A stretch of DNA of 64,000 nt. Origin: Holacanthus passer. Taxonomy: Eukaryota; Chordata; Actinopteri; Pomacanthidae. This document shows positions 12,771-26,210 of the stretch, one piece after another. The stretch is from the NCBI GenBank assembly GCA_025331565.1, contig JAFREQ010000014.1:10590001-10654000 (forward strand), given 5' to 3'. A model generated the notes under the pieces. It worked only from the letters and a program-made list of their open reading frames with translations, was not told where the DNA came from and made no database searches. Numbering within the stretch: position 1 is the first letter of the stretch; every line of letters begins with the position of its first letter. A program made the translations under genes and the position numbers.

Positions 12771-14664
12771 CAGAGGTTAGATCCAATACAAATTTATAGT
12801 TTCTTAAATGGAGCTTTTGCATCCAAATAATGGGACTCTGGTTCAGTTTATAAGCTTGAACTATTGATATTTTATGAATGAAAGTTGAACTGAGACTGCG
12901 ACTCCTGAAACTGACATGACTTAATCCACTACAGAGGAACGACAGACACAATCGCAGTCAGTATTTCCCATTGGCTGACAATCAACTTGTGGCAGTGGCT
13001 GTTGGCAAAGTGGAGGAGAAGTGATAGAATTTCATCGTGGCCTGTCATGGATTGTGGATTACAGTAATTACTCCCTAACTACAGCCAGGGATGTAAGTGA
13101 ATTCCAGTAGAGAAAAAACTGTTACACATGTGTCAGATTGAAAGCCATAAAATTGTGTTTACAATACCCTTAACATATTTAAACTTTTCCTGCACTTTCA
13201 ATGCAGGCTGCATTCTCGGGCTGCCTGCTAATATCATTTAATCAAATTGATTGTTCCCTATATGTAATATAACTGTATTATGACATATGATGTATGAAAT
13301 TATGAGAAAAAATAGTTGAAGTTTTTTGTGCACATAATGTATATGAAACATTTTTGATTTAATTGAATGATTTCAGTTAAAAGTTAATATATTAAGTGAT
13401 GCAATTTCTACTTGTGGTTGTATTTTAAGAACTTAATGCTAAATCCTCTACTTCCTCCTTAGCGGTAAAGAGGGACTTTATCGTCTCTCCCACAGGGAGA
13501 GAAAAAAGTCAAAGAGCTTCTTGTTGCTGCATCTGACAAGGTTCAGACATTTTGTTTATGCATGCAAGCCGAAGCCTCTCACTGGAGTGCAGACTGACCT
13601 TTTCTAAACTCCTCTGCAGATTATATCTCCTCACAACAGCAATAGATGGTAAGTATGTGCATGTCAACGTGCATGTGTGTGCATAAATCTAAACATGAGA
13701 CAGAGTGAAAGGCAGAGACAGAATTAAACAAAAAATACAGCTGAAGTGACAACTTGTCTTGGTGCATCACTGTCCTATTATCTGTGTCCTTTCTGTTGGT
13801 ATATGTAACTGACACTTACAGTTGAAATATGGGGCCCAGTTTGGACAATGCATTGGTAACCACAGTAAAAATTATATGTATTGCCTTTCAACTGAAGTAT
13901 GGTCGTCATAGTGAGAGCAATTACAAAGCAAAAGTAAATGTAAAGAGATCAATGAGCCGACAGGCGCATTTACAGGTAACACACGTGCAGCTTCATTTCC
14001 TGGTGGGTAATGAGTGTTTGCTGTGCAATGCATTCTGTCTTTCCTGTTGTTCAGAACTAGATCTCACTATTGTTTGCACTCCGTCTCTGAGCGTACACCA
14101 CTTGACATCACTTCCAACACAGATCTGAACAGTGGAGTTCAGAAGTAAACACAAGCACTTAGAGATGTAGTAGGTGTTGCAAAGTGCTAGGAGCGCTGCT
14201 GATCATTTCACACCCGTGCACATCTGGTTAAAGTGGACAGAACTGTGGGATTTTGGTTTTAGAAAATATTCAAAAGTTGAGGATGAAGACTCCTGTTGTA
14301 TGAAGGAGCTTTTAACTACTTTCACACTGGCTAACCAAAGCTGTGAGAGATTATACATTGTAACTGGCCTTCAGACAATGGAGACAATACCAGATCTATT
14401 ATGAGACTCTTAGAAGGAAACAATTACAAGAGCTGCGATTATCAGTGCCGTGTGGTCCATTAAGGGCCAATTGTGAAATACATATTTTAATGAAAAAATG
14501 TTGTTGTTATGTTGTGTGTGTGTGTATACATTTCAGTCGTTACTGTCACATAAATCATACATTATTACAAAAGAGGGGTCGTGCCATTGTTACCGAACTG
14601 ACATCTTGTGTTTGATATGGCAAAAGTTGAATCATTTTTTTCTAAGAAATGTGGACTGTTGGTC
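12771..14664. other. Non-coding; one candidate small exon
   Basis: No gene or element was recognised. At 13620-13648 a 29-nt segment is flanked by a good acceptor (CTCCTCTGCAG) and a consensus donor (GTAAGT), described in the findings. Everything else looks like ordinary intergenic or intronic DNA. Confidence 0.5.
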
Positions 14665-14808
14665 ACACAAAAAAGATATTTGAAGATGTCAACTTAAACT
14701 TGGTAACAGTTTTCACTATTTTATGTTTTATAGACTAAATGATTAACCACTTAAATAGGAAAATTATTGGTGGATTAATTGGTTATGAAAATCATTTTTA
14801 GCTGCCTC
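14665..14808 (-). repeat. Acanthomorph interspersed repeat, copy 1
   Basis: Read on the minus strand, the block begins with a GCTGC...AAAATGATTTTCAT-like start, passes a TTAATC/AATCATTTAGTC section and TATAAAACATAAAAT, and ends before AAGATATTT. The same order occurs at 29180-29330 (plus) and 16880-17028 (minus). I know this sequence type as a very common, unclassified dispersed repeat of spiny-rayed fishes; its family name is uncertain. Confidence 0.5.
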
Positions 14809-16879
14809 AATACAGTCCATTATTCTATCTTTCATCAAGGCTTTTCCTGTCCATCAGCTCTCTGTGTGTCACTTTTGTCTGAAAATCTCACAGCAGTATC
14901 TTTTTTTTTTAACTTCCGCTGTTGTAGAGAAGAAGAGGGAGAAGATGAGGCAGAGAAAGATAAACAAAGAAAGCAAGAGAGAGGCCAGACCAGGGTGAGA
15001 GGCTTAGAGAAGTACTTTAGCCATGGGGGAGACTAGATATTGACTCGACAAGGCTTCTCTATTCTTCACTGCACTGGCTCCCTTCACTGTTTTTCCAACC
15101 TCTTCTTTCTCTCACCTTCCCTACTGCTACATATTTTAAAATCACCTCTCCTCCTGTCATTCATCCATCACCAAACCTCCCTTGGCTATCAACCTTCCAC
15201 TGAGGCTACAAGGCCTATTTCTCACAGGCCTCCCTCATCAAAAGCCCGTTCAGTCCAAATGCACCTTGCGTCCATTTACAAGCTAACAGAGGAACAGGTG
15301 AAGAATGTTGGCTTAAAGAAACCTGAACTTTTATCTCTGCAAACCTTTAACAGATGCTGCAGACACACACCCTCACACACAAAACACATACCTTCACAAA
15401 CAAAAATCCATACAGGCTTATGGATGCACCCATAAACACACACGCATACACACTCCTCTTGCTGACGTCCACTCAAAAGAATCATCAAAGGCCCTGACCT
15501 TACCTTTGTAGAGCTTTCTAATGCACTTCCACTATATTCAGCCTCTCGCTGCCTCTCCTTTTTCCACCTGTCTCCACCAAACATTCTCTGTATATCTTTC
15601 ATTAGAACAGCTTGTATTACATTATTGAATGGCTGCCCTTGTCAGTGATTCTTGTTGGTAAAAGTCAAACGCTGCTGAATACAAAATAGATATCCAATAC
15701 TGAATGTTGCTTTCCTAATTAACAGGCTCCTAAGGGCCATACATTGTTTTGTACTGACTGATAGATTAATTGATTGATTAAAAAAAAAAACTATGCAACA
15801 AGGAAGGAGAACATGTTTCTCTGGGTTCAAACTACTTTGTAAATAAAATAACAGAGCAAGAACCTCGCTGATGGCCATCTGGGTAGAACTGAGAGGCAAG
15901 AAGCTTCTTTTTGCCTCTAGTAGTGGATATTAATGCATTTGTTTTCTGAGTACACAGTATTCAATTTTGACAGAAATTACACCAAGCAAGACTTTCACTT
16001 TGAACACAGATTTGCTCTGTTGTTGCTCTCTCTTATAATGAAATTCTTGTCTTTTTTTTAAATTGTGACTGTTAACTGTTATTACTCCAGTCAACTTAAC
16101 CTCCCAATATGATCAATTATCAGCATGTCAAGTCAATATCAAAACTTGTCATTGTGTTTTTATTGCCTTTACACTGAGCAGGATTATTGGAATGATTTTA
16201 ACAGGTATTACTGTGTGCGCCTCTGCCTCTCTGCAGCATTGAAGGGAAGAACAAATGCAGTTGTGAATCAGTCAGGGTCAGTTCAAGTTGGGAACAGTTG
16301 CAAACATTCAAGTGAGAGCCATGAACACGTGTGAATGAAAGTCGTATGACAGCAAAGACAGCAAGTTAAAATCACATTCAAAGATTTCACCCAGTCCAGC
16401 AGTTCCCCCTAACATTGACTTCCACATTTGCCTTGCTACTGGAGCTGTAATAATAAAGCTGCTATAAATGAAACCCCTTCGCCAGCGAGCCACTGAAGGA
16501 CTGCTTTGTAACTTTCAAAATACTGATGTTCAAACAGTTACAGGAAGTGCAGCCTCAGTCACCAAGCAACTGTGCTAACGCATCATCATCAATATATGGA
16601 CACTGATCAGTTTTTCTCAGTGGATCAGCTTATTGCAAGGGAGTAAGAACTCATCATGAAATTAAGCTACACCTTTTGCTATGCTGTTGTACAGAAAACT
16701 CAGGTAACTGCTGCTCACAATATGGCATGGCAAAGGTCCTACAACCAAAACAATTCATTGATTAATATATTATTTCAAAGGAAATGAATCATCCATGATT
16801 TAGTTAATTGACTAATCATTACAGTTCTTCAATCAAGCATTCATTCATTCTATGTTATTCATTTTCTCTGTTTTACCTT
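14809..16879. other. Non-coding, nothing certain
   Basis: Pyrimidine-rich stretches lie near 15100-15180 and CA-rich patches near 15360-15450. The segment 16750-16830 with TTAATTGACTAATCATTACAG may be another decayed piece of the repeat at 16880-17028. No gene was recognised. Confidence 0.5.
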
Positions 16880-17028
16880 ATTTTGAATTGAATATCTTTG
16901 GGTTTTGGACAAAGCAAGACATTTGATATCAAGATGTCATGATGATGTCATCCTGGAGTCTCAGAACTTTTTTCTATTTTTTATTATGAAAAATAATCAA
17001 CAATGAAAACGGTCATTAGTTGAGGTCC
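16880..17028 (-). repeat. Acanthomorph interspersed repeat, copy 2
   Basis: Plus-strand GAATATCTTTGGGTTTTGGA, then CAAAGCAAGACATTTGATAT, then GAAAAATAATCAACAATGAA and CGGTCATTAGTTGAGG, are the reverse complement of the block order seen at 29180-29330. Taken with 14665-14808, three copies in both orientations support a dispersed repeat rather than unique sequence. Confidence 0.6.
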
Positions 17029-18360
17029 TATTCCCAACTGTATGGAAATTGGAAAGCTTTTGAGAGGTGCATGCTATGCAAATCAAACTATTCCACAAAT
17101 GCATCCCAGTTTAAGTGCAAACAAGAGTGTTGTGAACTCCCTAACACACACTCCAATCAATTACAGGTTTCCAAGAGAATAGTCTGTAATTTAATTTTTA
17201 AAACCTCAATCAGAAGCAGTGGAAGAATTGCCCCCAAAAACGTAAACCCTGTGGCTCTCTAAATAGTTGCAAATGCAACAACCCCAGTTAACAGTACTTG
17301 TCAAGGGTAGGTCCCTGAAACTAAACAAGTGCATCACAGGTGAATACTTGGATCGGGCACCTGTTGAAGGCCAAACAAACAATACTGCACCTTGGAAAAC
17401 CACTTGAGACAAAACCATATTGAACCATGTCCTTTTCATTTCAGTAAGAGAGTGTCTAACAATCGATGTTCAACCTAAACTACTGCTTTAACCTTCACAC
17501 TATCATGGCTTAAACCTTGTCTGCTAAATCATTTAGATGGCCTCATTCAGCACACATCCAGTCCCCAGCCACTATGCCTCCCAGTCGCTGGTGTTAATGA
17601 GAGTTTGATGTAAACAAACTTCCCAGGTATACAGGGTAAAACATGGTAAGTTAAGCCCAGGGTAGCTAAAACACAGAGGCAGCGCACCCTGTGGGAGTGT
17701 GTTAGACTAGAGTCCAAACTAAAATGAAAATACATAAATGAAGGGGAAAGAAATATACAGTCATTAGAGTTTATTAAAATGCACAGTGGTGCCCTAGAAT
17801 GGGTTTGGGCACAGGAGAACAAGTTAGACTGGTTGTTCAGATGTTTTTATGGGAGATATTGAGGCACAAATGGGTGGAGCACATAACACCTTGAGCCACT
17901 TCGAAGACTACACTTGAAGCATGTTTCACAGCTGAATTAAGGCCAGTAAATGCACAGCACAGAGCAGGGAATGGGGGAATAGATTCATTATATCAAGTCT
18001 GCTTGCAGGGCAATTCATAAAATTATGGCACCATCTTCTTGCAGAAATAGTTGGAGGGGAATATCTAATGAATGTGAAATTACACAGCAATGGTTCTCAA
18101 AAGAGCAACTATCAGGACTTGACCTCACATTAATTGTGTGCCTGGATTTATAAGCATACGTGTGAACACACACATTTTCACACTGAATATTGTAAAGGCG
18201 TTCACATGCACATGCATATATGCATGCTTATTAATTTGCTTCATCTCTACATGCACACAAATAGGCACATGCTTAAAATAACGGGTATGACAACACAGTA
18301 CATTTGGGGGAAAAAAGTCTATCTTACTGTAAGTTGTCTGTCATGAACAACAGTGTAGCA
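17029..18360. other. Non-coding, nothing recognised
   Basis: No gene, element or strong repeat was recognised. Small CA-rich bits lie near 18160-18270. The last 8 bases (GTGTAGCA, 18353-18360) are the left target duplication of the next element. Confidence 0.6.
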
Positions 18361-18708
18361 TATAGCCTGACTGATTTTGAGGTCAATACCAATATTGATA
18401 TACGGGAGTTTAAAAAATCTGATACCATATATAGGCCAATAGTAATTTTCTAACGTAAACATATTACATAAACAAACCTTGTTACAGAGCTTGTTTTTTA
18501 CGTTTCGAAATTGTGACCAAAATACTTACAAGGCAGAACATTTTAAAATGTAAAGGTGATGCAGTTTCTAAATGATCTCAAACCTAGGTTGGCATTACGG
18601 TACTGCACTTATTTGCTATTTATTGGACAACTTATCAACACCAATATATCTGCAATCAGCTGATATCGGCTAATACACCAGCCTGGATGATTTATCGGTC
18701 GAACTCTA
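18361..18708. mobile_element. Non-autonomous hAT-like element (348 bp)
   Basis: The left end reads TATAGCCTGACTGAT and the right end, reverse-complemented, TAGAGTTCGACCGAT. They match at 10 of 15 positions. The flanks GTGTAGCA (18353-18360) and GTGTAGAC (18709-18716) form an 8-bp direct repeat with 6 of 8 matches, the target-site size made by hAT transposases. The interior (TATCGG-type motifs near both ends) has no coding capacity, so this is a MITE-like copy that would have needed a transposase from elsewhere. Confidence 0.7.
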
Positions 18709-18716
18709 GTGTAGAC

Positions 18717-21207
18717 TAAATGGTGGTGATGAAATGTGAAATGTGTGTGTAGGGGGGTGTTTCTGCTTTCCTCAGTTGTGGGCCTTTTTCCCTCTTCTGA
18801 AACTCCATCCATCAGGAGGGTCCAATGCTGTGAATACAGTGCTCCCCAGGGATGGGCCTCCACTGGTGGGGACAAAAGCAGGGCAAACTCCCTCCAGGGG
18901 AAACCACACCACACACGGCAAAACTGATGCACAAGTACATATGCACACAAACGGCACAGCAAAGCAGAATGGATAAATTCACACAGCAAGCTACATGGAC
19001 ATCATACAGATTTAGTTCAAATTGTTTACCTAAATTTACATCTATCTCTGCAGAACTACATCATTCTTACTGTATATAAACGATCGTTTATTTCTGTGTC
19101 ACTGTCACTCCTTTGTTGTTCCTATCTGTCAGGTAACAGAGTGTGCAGACAGCTGTACTGGGTATGAGCTATATTCTGTCATCATAATGTAGGAGATGGA
19201 TGGGCAGAGAGCTTACATACTGTAGAAAAGCCATAACTGACGTGACACTAAACCTTCCATATACCAGTGCCTACTGTTGACGTTTTGCGCCATTGTGTTG
19301 TGTTTTTTTCCCGTTGGCCATCAATCCCATGTCATGCTCACACACTCAGACATACGTGAGCATAGACTACAACACAAGGAAAATGTTGATGGCTCCAGTA
19401 GGACTGTCATGGGACAGATTGACCTCAAAATGGAAGACATGTTCATCTGTCTGAGATGCACGCTAGCCCTGGCTTCAAGGTCTACCACTTATATTGAACA
19501 GCACCGTAGAAAAACACACATGTACGGTACATGTTGAAATACACACAAGCACACAGGCACAATATATGGTCCACAGACCGCTGTTTGGATCATTTCCTGG
19601 GGCTGATGAAGTACGTTCATTACCTTGACAGAGAGAGGAGGTGTAATCACAGCAGATTGTGTAATCCTGTAGCAAACCAAATCCCTTAAAGATGACTATT
19701 AGTTGATTAGAATCCATCCTTTACTATCAGAAGGCAACTCCCACAGTGACAGCTTATATTGGATCCCTAATAAAGTCTCTGAGGAGCACAGTCCATAATA
19801 TGCACTGGGCTTGGCAAGTGTATATTACACACCATTTCTCTTGATTGTTATTTTACCGGCATCCAATTAGAGAAATTAGGACAGCGCTATGGCTGGCTTA
19901 TCAGATAGCAACACTGTAAAGTCAACCATGGAGAAGTTCATAATGGCAGTGTAATAGGGAAATTTTCTATTGCCCGTATTTCATATTTCACACATAATGC
20001 GATATCTACAGCAATGTTCTGTAGGTGGAAGTTTAAATGTGTAATTTCTCAAGCATAGCCAATTAAGGGTAAAGCCACCATGCACAACACATTTTGCTGA
20101 TGGAACTGCCACTGTTTTTAGTCTTCTATTAGAAATTGTTAGGATGTGAAATTACAGTTGTATGAACAATTAATTGTCTACATGTTTGAATTTGCTAGTG
20201 TTTCCAATGCACACACACACACAGGCGCCCGCACACAAATTCCACATAAGGTATAAAGAAAACTGCTTTTGCAATTTCTCAAACACACGATAACGCACAT
20301 GAAGATATCATTTTATGCCTACACATATGAAGAGAATTGCACAGAATTAAACATACACACGAAAGCTTGGAGCTGTTTTGTAATAGTTCACTATATTTTC
20401 ACTGATTTGATTTCCCTCCTTCCTTCATAACTATTTTAATCATACCATTCCAACCCATGTGCTTTTATAAAGATAGAAAGCTGCCAGTGGAACTGATCAC
20501 ACTGAAGACAAGCAATTACTGACTGCATACTCTTACCGCCCACCTTTACCGTTTCATAAGAACAGTGTTCCATAAGAACACGAGTTCCTTTCTCAGGAGC
20601 GTTAAGCTCTGAGCGCTCTGATTTAATGTAGTTTATTCATGCCAGCACGCTGACTCTAAAGCAGGAAATTAACATCTTTTAATTTCCCATATTAAATTTC
20701 ACACGTTCAACCTTGAAGTTAATTAAAAACATTAGACACAAGTGAGATATCCCACTTGCTGTTGCTCCTGAGGCACTGTGAGGGGACACCACAGGGCTAC
20801 CTGACACATGCACAAACCCACACACTCATAGATTTGATACAGGGGACCAACTGGCAGCACGCTGTTGCTTTAGACAGGTTATAATTTCAACCAGGGGCGT
20901 CATCTAAGATATAGATTTAAGGGGCTAAGCCTCCACTAGGAAGGTCTCAGGGCTGCTTTCCCCAGAGAAATGTTTCCACAGCCATAAAATGGTTGTAGCC
21001 CATGAGTTTTAAAAGTGGCAATAGACCTACAATCAATAAATAATTTGGCTTTGTTGTTGCAAGGACTGTTGGTATGAATTGCTAATAAGTGGGCATATAC
21101 AGCAATTCTGTCCCTTTTAGATATAGGATATTTAATAAGTTTGGTATTAATAATTCAAAGACTGACAAACATCTAGATGATTACAACTCAAAGATGTAAA
21201 GCAATAC
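18717..21207. other. Non-coding, nothing recognised
   Basis: No gene was recognised. Candidate conserved-looking AT-rich blocks lie at about 19780-20100 and 20620-20740. Short CA runs lie at 20212-20222. A CCAGGGGCGTCATCTAAG segment near 20892 recalls a hAT-type end, but no partner end was found. Confidence 0.5.
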
Positions 21208-22440
21208 TACGAGTAACTTTATTCATATAGCACCTTTAAAAACAGAGTTTACAAAATGCTTTGACACACAAACCAAAAGCAGGATACTCAGAAGGCAATA
21301 TAACAACAGAAAGCCAAACAGAAAAAAAAGTTAAGATGAAGATAAAACAAGAAGACAAAAGATGCAAACACGAAAAACGCAAAATGTCAATATAAATAAA
21401 CACAAATAAACAAGATAAAGCAATAAAAAGACGACATCACATAAAAGAAAATAAATACAATTAAAAAGAATAAAGGCAATAAAAGCAATAAAAAGATGAC
21501 ATGACATAAAAGCAAGTCCATAAAATAGGTTTTAAGATGTGATTTAGAAGAAGTCGCTGATTCCGCAAGCTTTATCTCCTCAGGCAGGTTGTTCCAAAGC
21601 CGAGGGGCCCTGATAGCATGGTCTCTTTTAGATTTAAGCCTCGACCATGGAACAGCCAGAGGGGCCCCACCTGAGGATCTAAGGCTGTGAACTGGCTCAT
21701 ATAGGGTCAGCATTTCTACTAGCTTGGGGCCAAACCCAGACATGCTTTAATAGTGACCAGCAAATCTTGAAATCAGTTCTAGGATTGTGGTGATGTGATA
21801 TCATCTGTTAAAACCACTAAGAAGCCTTGCTGCTGCATTCTGAAATAGTTGGAGGCGAGTAAGTGACTTTGTTTGTGCCAGAAAGGAGGGAGCTAGAGAA
21901 GTCTAAGAAAATAAGTGCATGAAGGAATTTTTAAAGGTCAGACTGTGAGAGCATTGGTTTAATTCCGGCGACGGTCCTTATTTGAAGGAAGCAGGACTGG
22001 ACAACTTTTCTGATCTGTGGTTCAAAGCTTAATAACAGCTTTAATAGCACTCCCAAATTTTTGGCAGACGTTGCATTAGCAGAACAGGAACCAAGGCCAC
22101 TCTCAATGAGACGGACAGGGTTTGGGTGACTGAACAATACGACTTCTGATTTTGAGTTACTGAATTGAAGAAAATGTTGTGCCATCCAACAGCTGACATC
22201 ACTTAGACAATCTAGAACAGCAACTAGGCTTTTTGAGGCACCAGGTATCAGGTGATGGTATATCTGTTTTGTCTGCAGAGCAATGAAAAGAATACGTTGT
22301 TATGGTGGATGATTTGGCCAAGTGGAAGCATGTTGATACAAAGCACAAATGTAATAATGTAATGTAGATTCTTAAAGTAGATTCTTTCTAAAAGGTTAGA
22401 ATAAAACCAACTAAGTGCTCCTTGACTTGTGATGGTTGTC
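21208..22440 (-). mobile_element. L2-like LINE remnant, broken reverse transcriptase
   Basis: On the minus strand, peptide pieces appear in the order expected of a teleost L2-type LINE. First come GALSWFYSNLLERIYF (near 22421) and NMLPLGQIIHHNNV, the region before the polymerase active site. Next is FHC-SADK (22268-22279), where the usual YADD catalytic motif is altered. Then follow SKSEVVLFSHP (22160-22120), NLGVLL and QNAAARLLSG, and finally LYEPVHSLRSSGGAPLAVP with PRLWNNLPEEIKLAES (about 21700-21560). The 3' untranslated part ends with a GGTGCTATATGAATAAAG tail near 21211. Frameshifts, stops and a deletion just before the active site make it non-functional. The 5' endonuclease region is absent (5' truncation). 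Confidence 0.9.
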
Positions 22441-25400
22441 AAAAAAGCCATACCGGGGCCATTTGAGAAAGGTGAGTGAAGAGGTGAGAGACACAGGGGA
22501 TGGTAGTGGTGACTTGACCGTGCCACTGTGTCATTCCCTCAGGTCCATGTTCTCATGCAGCATCTGGGATCCCCTCCTGTTTGGGTGGAGGCCATTGTGC
22601 TTCAGCAAGACGGGCCTCACAACTTTCCCTGTATTATATTATGGATTAACTTCTCTTCTTCTTCTCATGCTTGCTGTATAACACCATTGGCACTAATTTG
22701 CCAATGATACACAAGACACAAGAGTTTTATTGCTTAAAATTTATAAGATGTTATCACTGATATAGACACTGTAATCAAGTGACTTTTATCCAACTTTCTC
22801 GCTTTTACTTTTTTCTTATCCTTTTTCTTTACATCATATTGTCACATTTTTGTTTCAGCTAATCAGCAGTAGATTTATGTTGGTTTTCATGGTTGCAACA
22901 ATTACTTGAGGAACTCAAGTAATCAAGCTCAATCAAACTCAAGTTAATCCAGTGCACAGCCATGAAGCACCAAAAGCTGATGGTGTGTTGGACTGCACAA
23001 GCTGAATATGACAAAAAATGGATAACACAACACAAGGTATGACACAATGTGCACAATGCAGTAGCATAGAGTATAACAATGCATACTGGCATATGCCCTT
23101 GAAACAACACTCAAATGCCACTCGAATTTAAGAAGGCTTGAGAGACTTTCTTGTCAATGTTTTTAACATGTTTTTTATTGCAGTTTATTGTAATCTAAAC
23201 AAATAATTACACATTTCAGTCTGAATTAGAGTGAACATAGTTCTATGGATAGCGGACAATGTTGGTGCCAATTTACCGCAGTCAAACTAGAAGCGACGCT
23301 CCTCTTACTTAACTCCAATCCATTACTGATACATACAGTGCCTTCCTCCCATGCCTTGACTTGACACAATGACCATAACTGGTACATTACGTTAAGTAAT
23401 TACCACACTCTGCAGGAGTTACCACATTAGTGTGCAGCCAGTAAGCTGCCTTTAAATTTGAGTCTCTATTTTATGGTATTAACCTGTAGACCTCTGTAAG
23501 CTGTGGGTAATGTGCAACCTCTAGCATGTAATGCGGTGTGTGTGTGTGGAGAACCTCACTGACCTCCAATAACAGGCCTATTAATGGCTTACCTCCAGCT
23601 GAGGCAGCCATGAGGGCAGACCTCTGCTGGCAGACCAATCCATGAATACTTCGTTAGTAGGTCTGAAACTCACACATGTGGGCATGCATACATTTGCACT
23701 CATTCAGATTCTCATTACACATTATACGTGTAGAAATCTAGGCCTGTACACATGTGCACACATCCTGTCTCAGAATCACAAACACACACATCCATACACA
23801 CAGACATCTTACACAGCACTGATATAAACTCACTCCTCTTTAGCAGCTATATAAAAACATGTCATGTCCAAACCAAGGTAATGAGGCATCACAGCAAAAA
23901 TAAGTTCCTAGTCTCAAGAACGATAAAAGAGAGATGCTCTCATGAGTGGGTTGAATTCACCATCTTCCACAAAAGAAGTTTTTAGCCAACGAATTTTCAG
24001 TAGATCACTTTGACTAATGGATTCCCTGATTTAATTGAAGAAACCACTAAAATTGCTTCGCCAATACTATTGTCATTATTACTGTGAAAACTAGAGGTTA
24101 TTAAAGACCAGAGCATATTAGTGAATATTATTGTGACACTAGAGATGTGACTATCATTTTCCACTAATGACTAATAGCTCATTCCCCATAAAAGACCATA
24201 AAAAAGATTAACAGGCAAAAAATGTCTTCGTCAACTAATACCCTTACGGTAGATTAGTTGCTTAATCGACTAAGACAGAGCAGTGGTATTAAATTCAAAG
24301 CTTTGAAGAGTACAGGTATGTAAAAATACAAGGAAAGAGAATGGAAGTACTGTATTCACCATTTTGGCTTTTAGCATTGCTTTTATTTGACTCTGACTCA
24401 GTTTTATTTGCATAAAGACCTGTGCTCTCTAGAGCTCCAGCAGTCTGGCTTCGGGGCAGCTCATTCCATAAAGACTGCACTCCTGGAAGTCACAGAGGGA
24501 CTCTGCTGAGCTGAGCTCTGAGCTACTTCATCCTCCTCCCTAGTATTCTTCCCACACTGCAGGCTGTTAACCACTATGCTCCCGTTTCCTGCAGCAGGGA
24601 TGTCTCAGGGTCTTCATGCTTACAGTTTGCCTCCTGTCGAGAGGACTGTTGCTTGCAGCTAACACAAAGCAGGTGTCTTTCTAAAGCACTGGACCCCTCC
24701 ACTGGAGTTCCTCTCGGCTCAGCCTGGGGTCACCTTTTTTGTCCTTTTTCATGCAAAAACATTTCAGATCTGTCATCACCTCTCATGGTTCATGCTCTGT
24801 TGCAATTCTGATCACAGTCAACAGTTCCTTTCCTTCACCTGCTCTGACATGTAGGTTAAGACGCAGCCGGTCTACCCCCCCCGGCTCCCGCTCTAGTCTT
24901 TAGCAAACCTTGCTCTTGTTTCTTCATGGCACAAACGTCCTACGACCTCTTTATTATCAGTGCCTTCCTCCCTTTCCCTCACTGCCAAAAGCTATAACAC
25001 GACTCCAGACAGCCAGCTGCCTTATAAGACCAACATCACAGCCAAAGTGCCATCCTGTCAATTTACTCTGTACAACACTTATCGATCCATCTTTCACAAA
25101 AGCACAGTTCCCTGTTCAAGCTCTCGTCGTCTCCCTACAACAACTCCCTGCTGGCAGGACTCCCAGCATGCTCTTTGCTCTCTACCCTGCAAATCAGAAT
25201 GTTGTAATTCCAAGAGTTGCAAACTTCAAAGTTTAAACACTATTATTTGCAAGCCAGCAAGGAAGGAAAAAGTAGAAGGGAAAGAAAGCAAGAGGGCTAG
25301 ACTCGAAGCAAACGAGCAAACGAGCAAAACAAAAAATAAAGAGAAGGCAAGAAAGTAGTATCAACAGGGGACATAGAGCAAAAAGTTTATGTAATAAATA

Positions 25401-25780
25401 CATAAAAGGAACCTTACCACATAAGTTGGAAGCAAATTAGCTTGTCAGAACATAATCAAAATATTTATACCAGCAAACAAGGCACAATAAAGAGGAAAAG
25501 GGGAAGATATGCAGTGTTTTTCTGTCTTGATACTGTGTCAATAATATCAAGGTGGCAAAGGAATAAAAGTAATTAACTGGTTGTGTTTGCATACATGTAT
25601 CCAGTATAGAGGAGAGGGGTGTCAGAGCCTTTCTACAGGACTCAACTATAAGATATTAAACTATGACTTCAATTTGTGCATGAATGACACGTGATGATGT
25701 TTACATGATGATGTTTGTTTGCTCCGGTACAAATGTTTCTGTGTGCAACCACATCACTGATTTACTCATACAATAAGAAG
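22441..25780. other. Non-coding; possible old repeat at 24150-24290
   Basis: The segment 24150-24290 (CTAATGACTAATAG..., TTAATCGACTAAG) resembles 'TAATCGACTAATCG'-type dispersed repeats but has no definable ends. The GT run at 23536-23547 is short. The frames at 24910-25358 overlap each other and show no domain. No gene was recognised. Confidence 0.5.
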
Positions 25781-26210
25781 CACTCTCCAGGTCATTTGGG
25801 ACAGGTTTACCTGTTCCCAGGATCAAAACCAGGCAATGTGATACAGCTTTTAGTTTCTATGCTCCCCACCTGAATACTTGAGGTCTGTAAAAATTGTCAG
25901 TTCATTTAAATCAAGGCTTAAAACATTCATTTTTACTGCAGATTTCCAGTAAATTTGATACACTATGTATTTTTAATCTGAAACTGTTTGTTTGCCTTTG
26001 TTTTTATTCTTTTAAATGAAACTGCTTTTAAACATTTAAATATTTATTTGCTTGTTTTGATTTTTGTTTTTATTGTCTGTTAAATGCAATTTTGCGTGAA
26101 TGTTTTCACAATGTCTTATTTTGAATATATTTCAATGCCCATAAAGCACTTGGAATTGTCTCGTGTCTGAATAGTGTTATATAAAAAAACTTGCCAAAAC
26201 AAATAAAATA
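25781..26210 (+). mobile_element. L2-like LINE 3' end
   Basis: On the plus strand, RSFGTGLPVPRIKTRQCDTA (from about 25788) leads, after a frameshift, to PPEYLRSVKIVSSFKSRLKT and FIFTADFQ-stop (to about 25955). This is the extreme C-terminal peptide of a teleost LINE polyprotein, next to the stop codon. A 3' UTR follows, ending in AAAGCACTTGGAATTGTCTC and ATATAAAAAAACTTGCC, the usual tail. It is 5'-truncated and frameshifted, so it is a dead copy. It belongs to a different lineage from the 21208-22440 copy, judging by its tail. Confidence 0.8.

Noticed and set aside
19277..19537. Zinc-finger-like CLRC...H-x4-H in an 86-codon frame
   Set aside because: Spacing between the Cys and His pairs is 14 and not 12, there is only one unit, and no neighbouring finger or conserved linker is present.
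20885..20990. CCAGGGGCGTCATC as a hAT terminus
   Set aside because: No matching inverted end or 8-bp duplication was found within about 2 kb.
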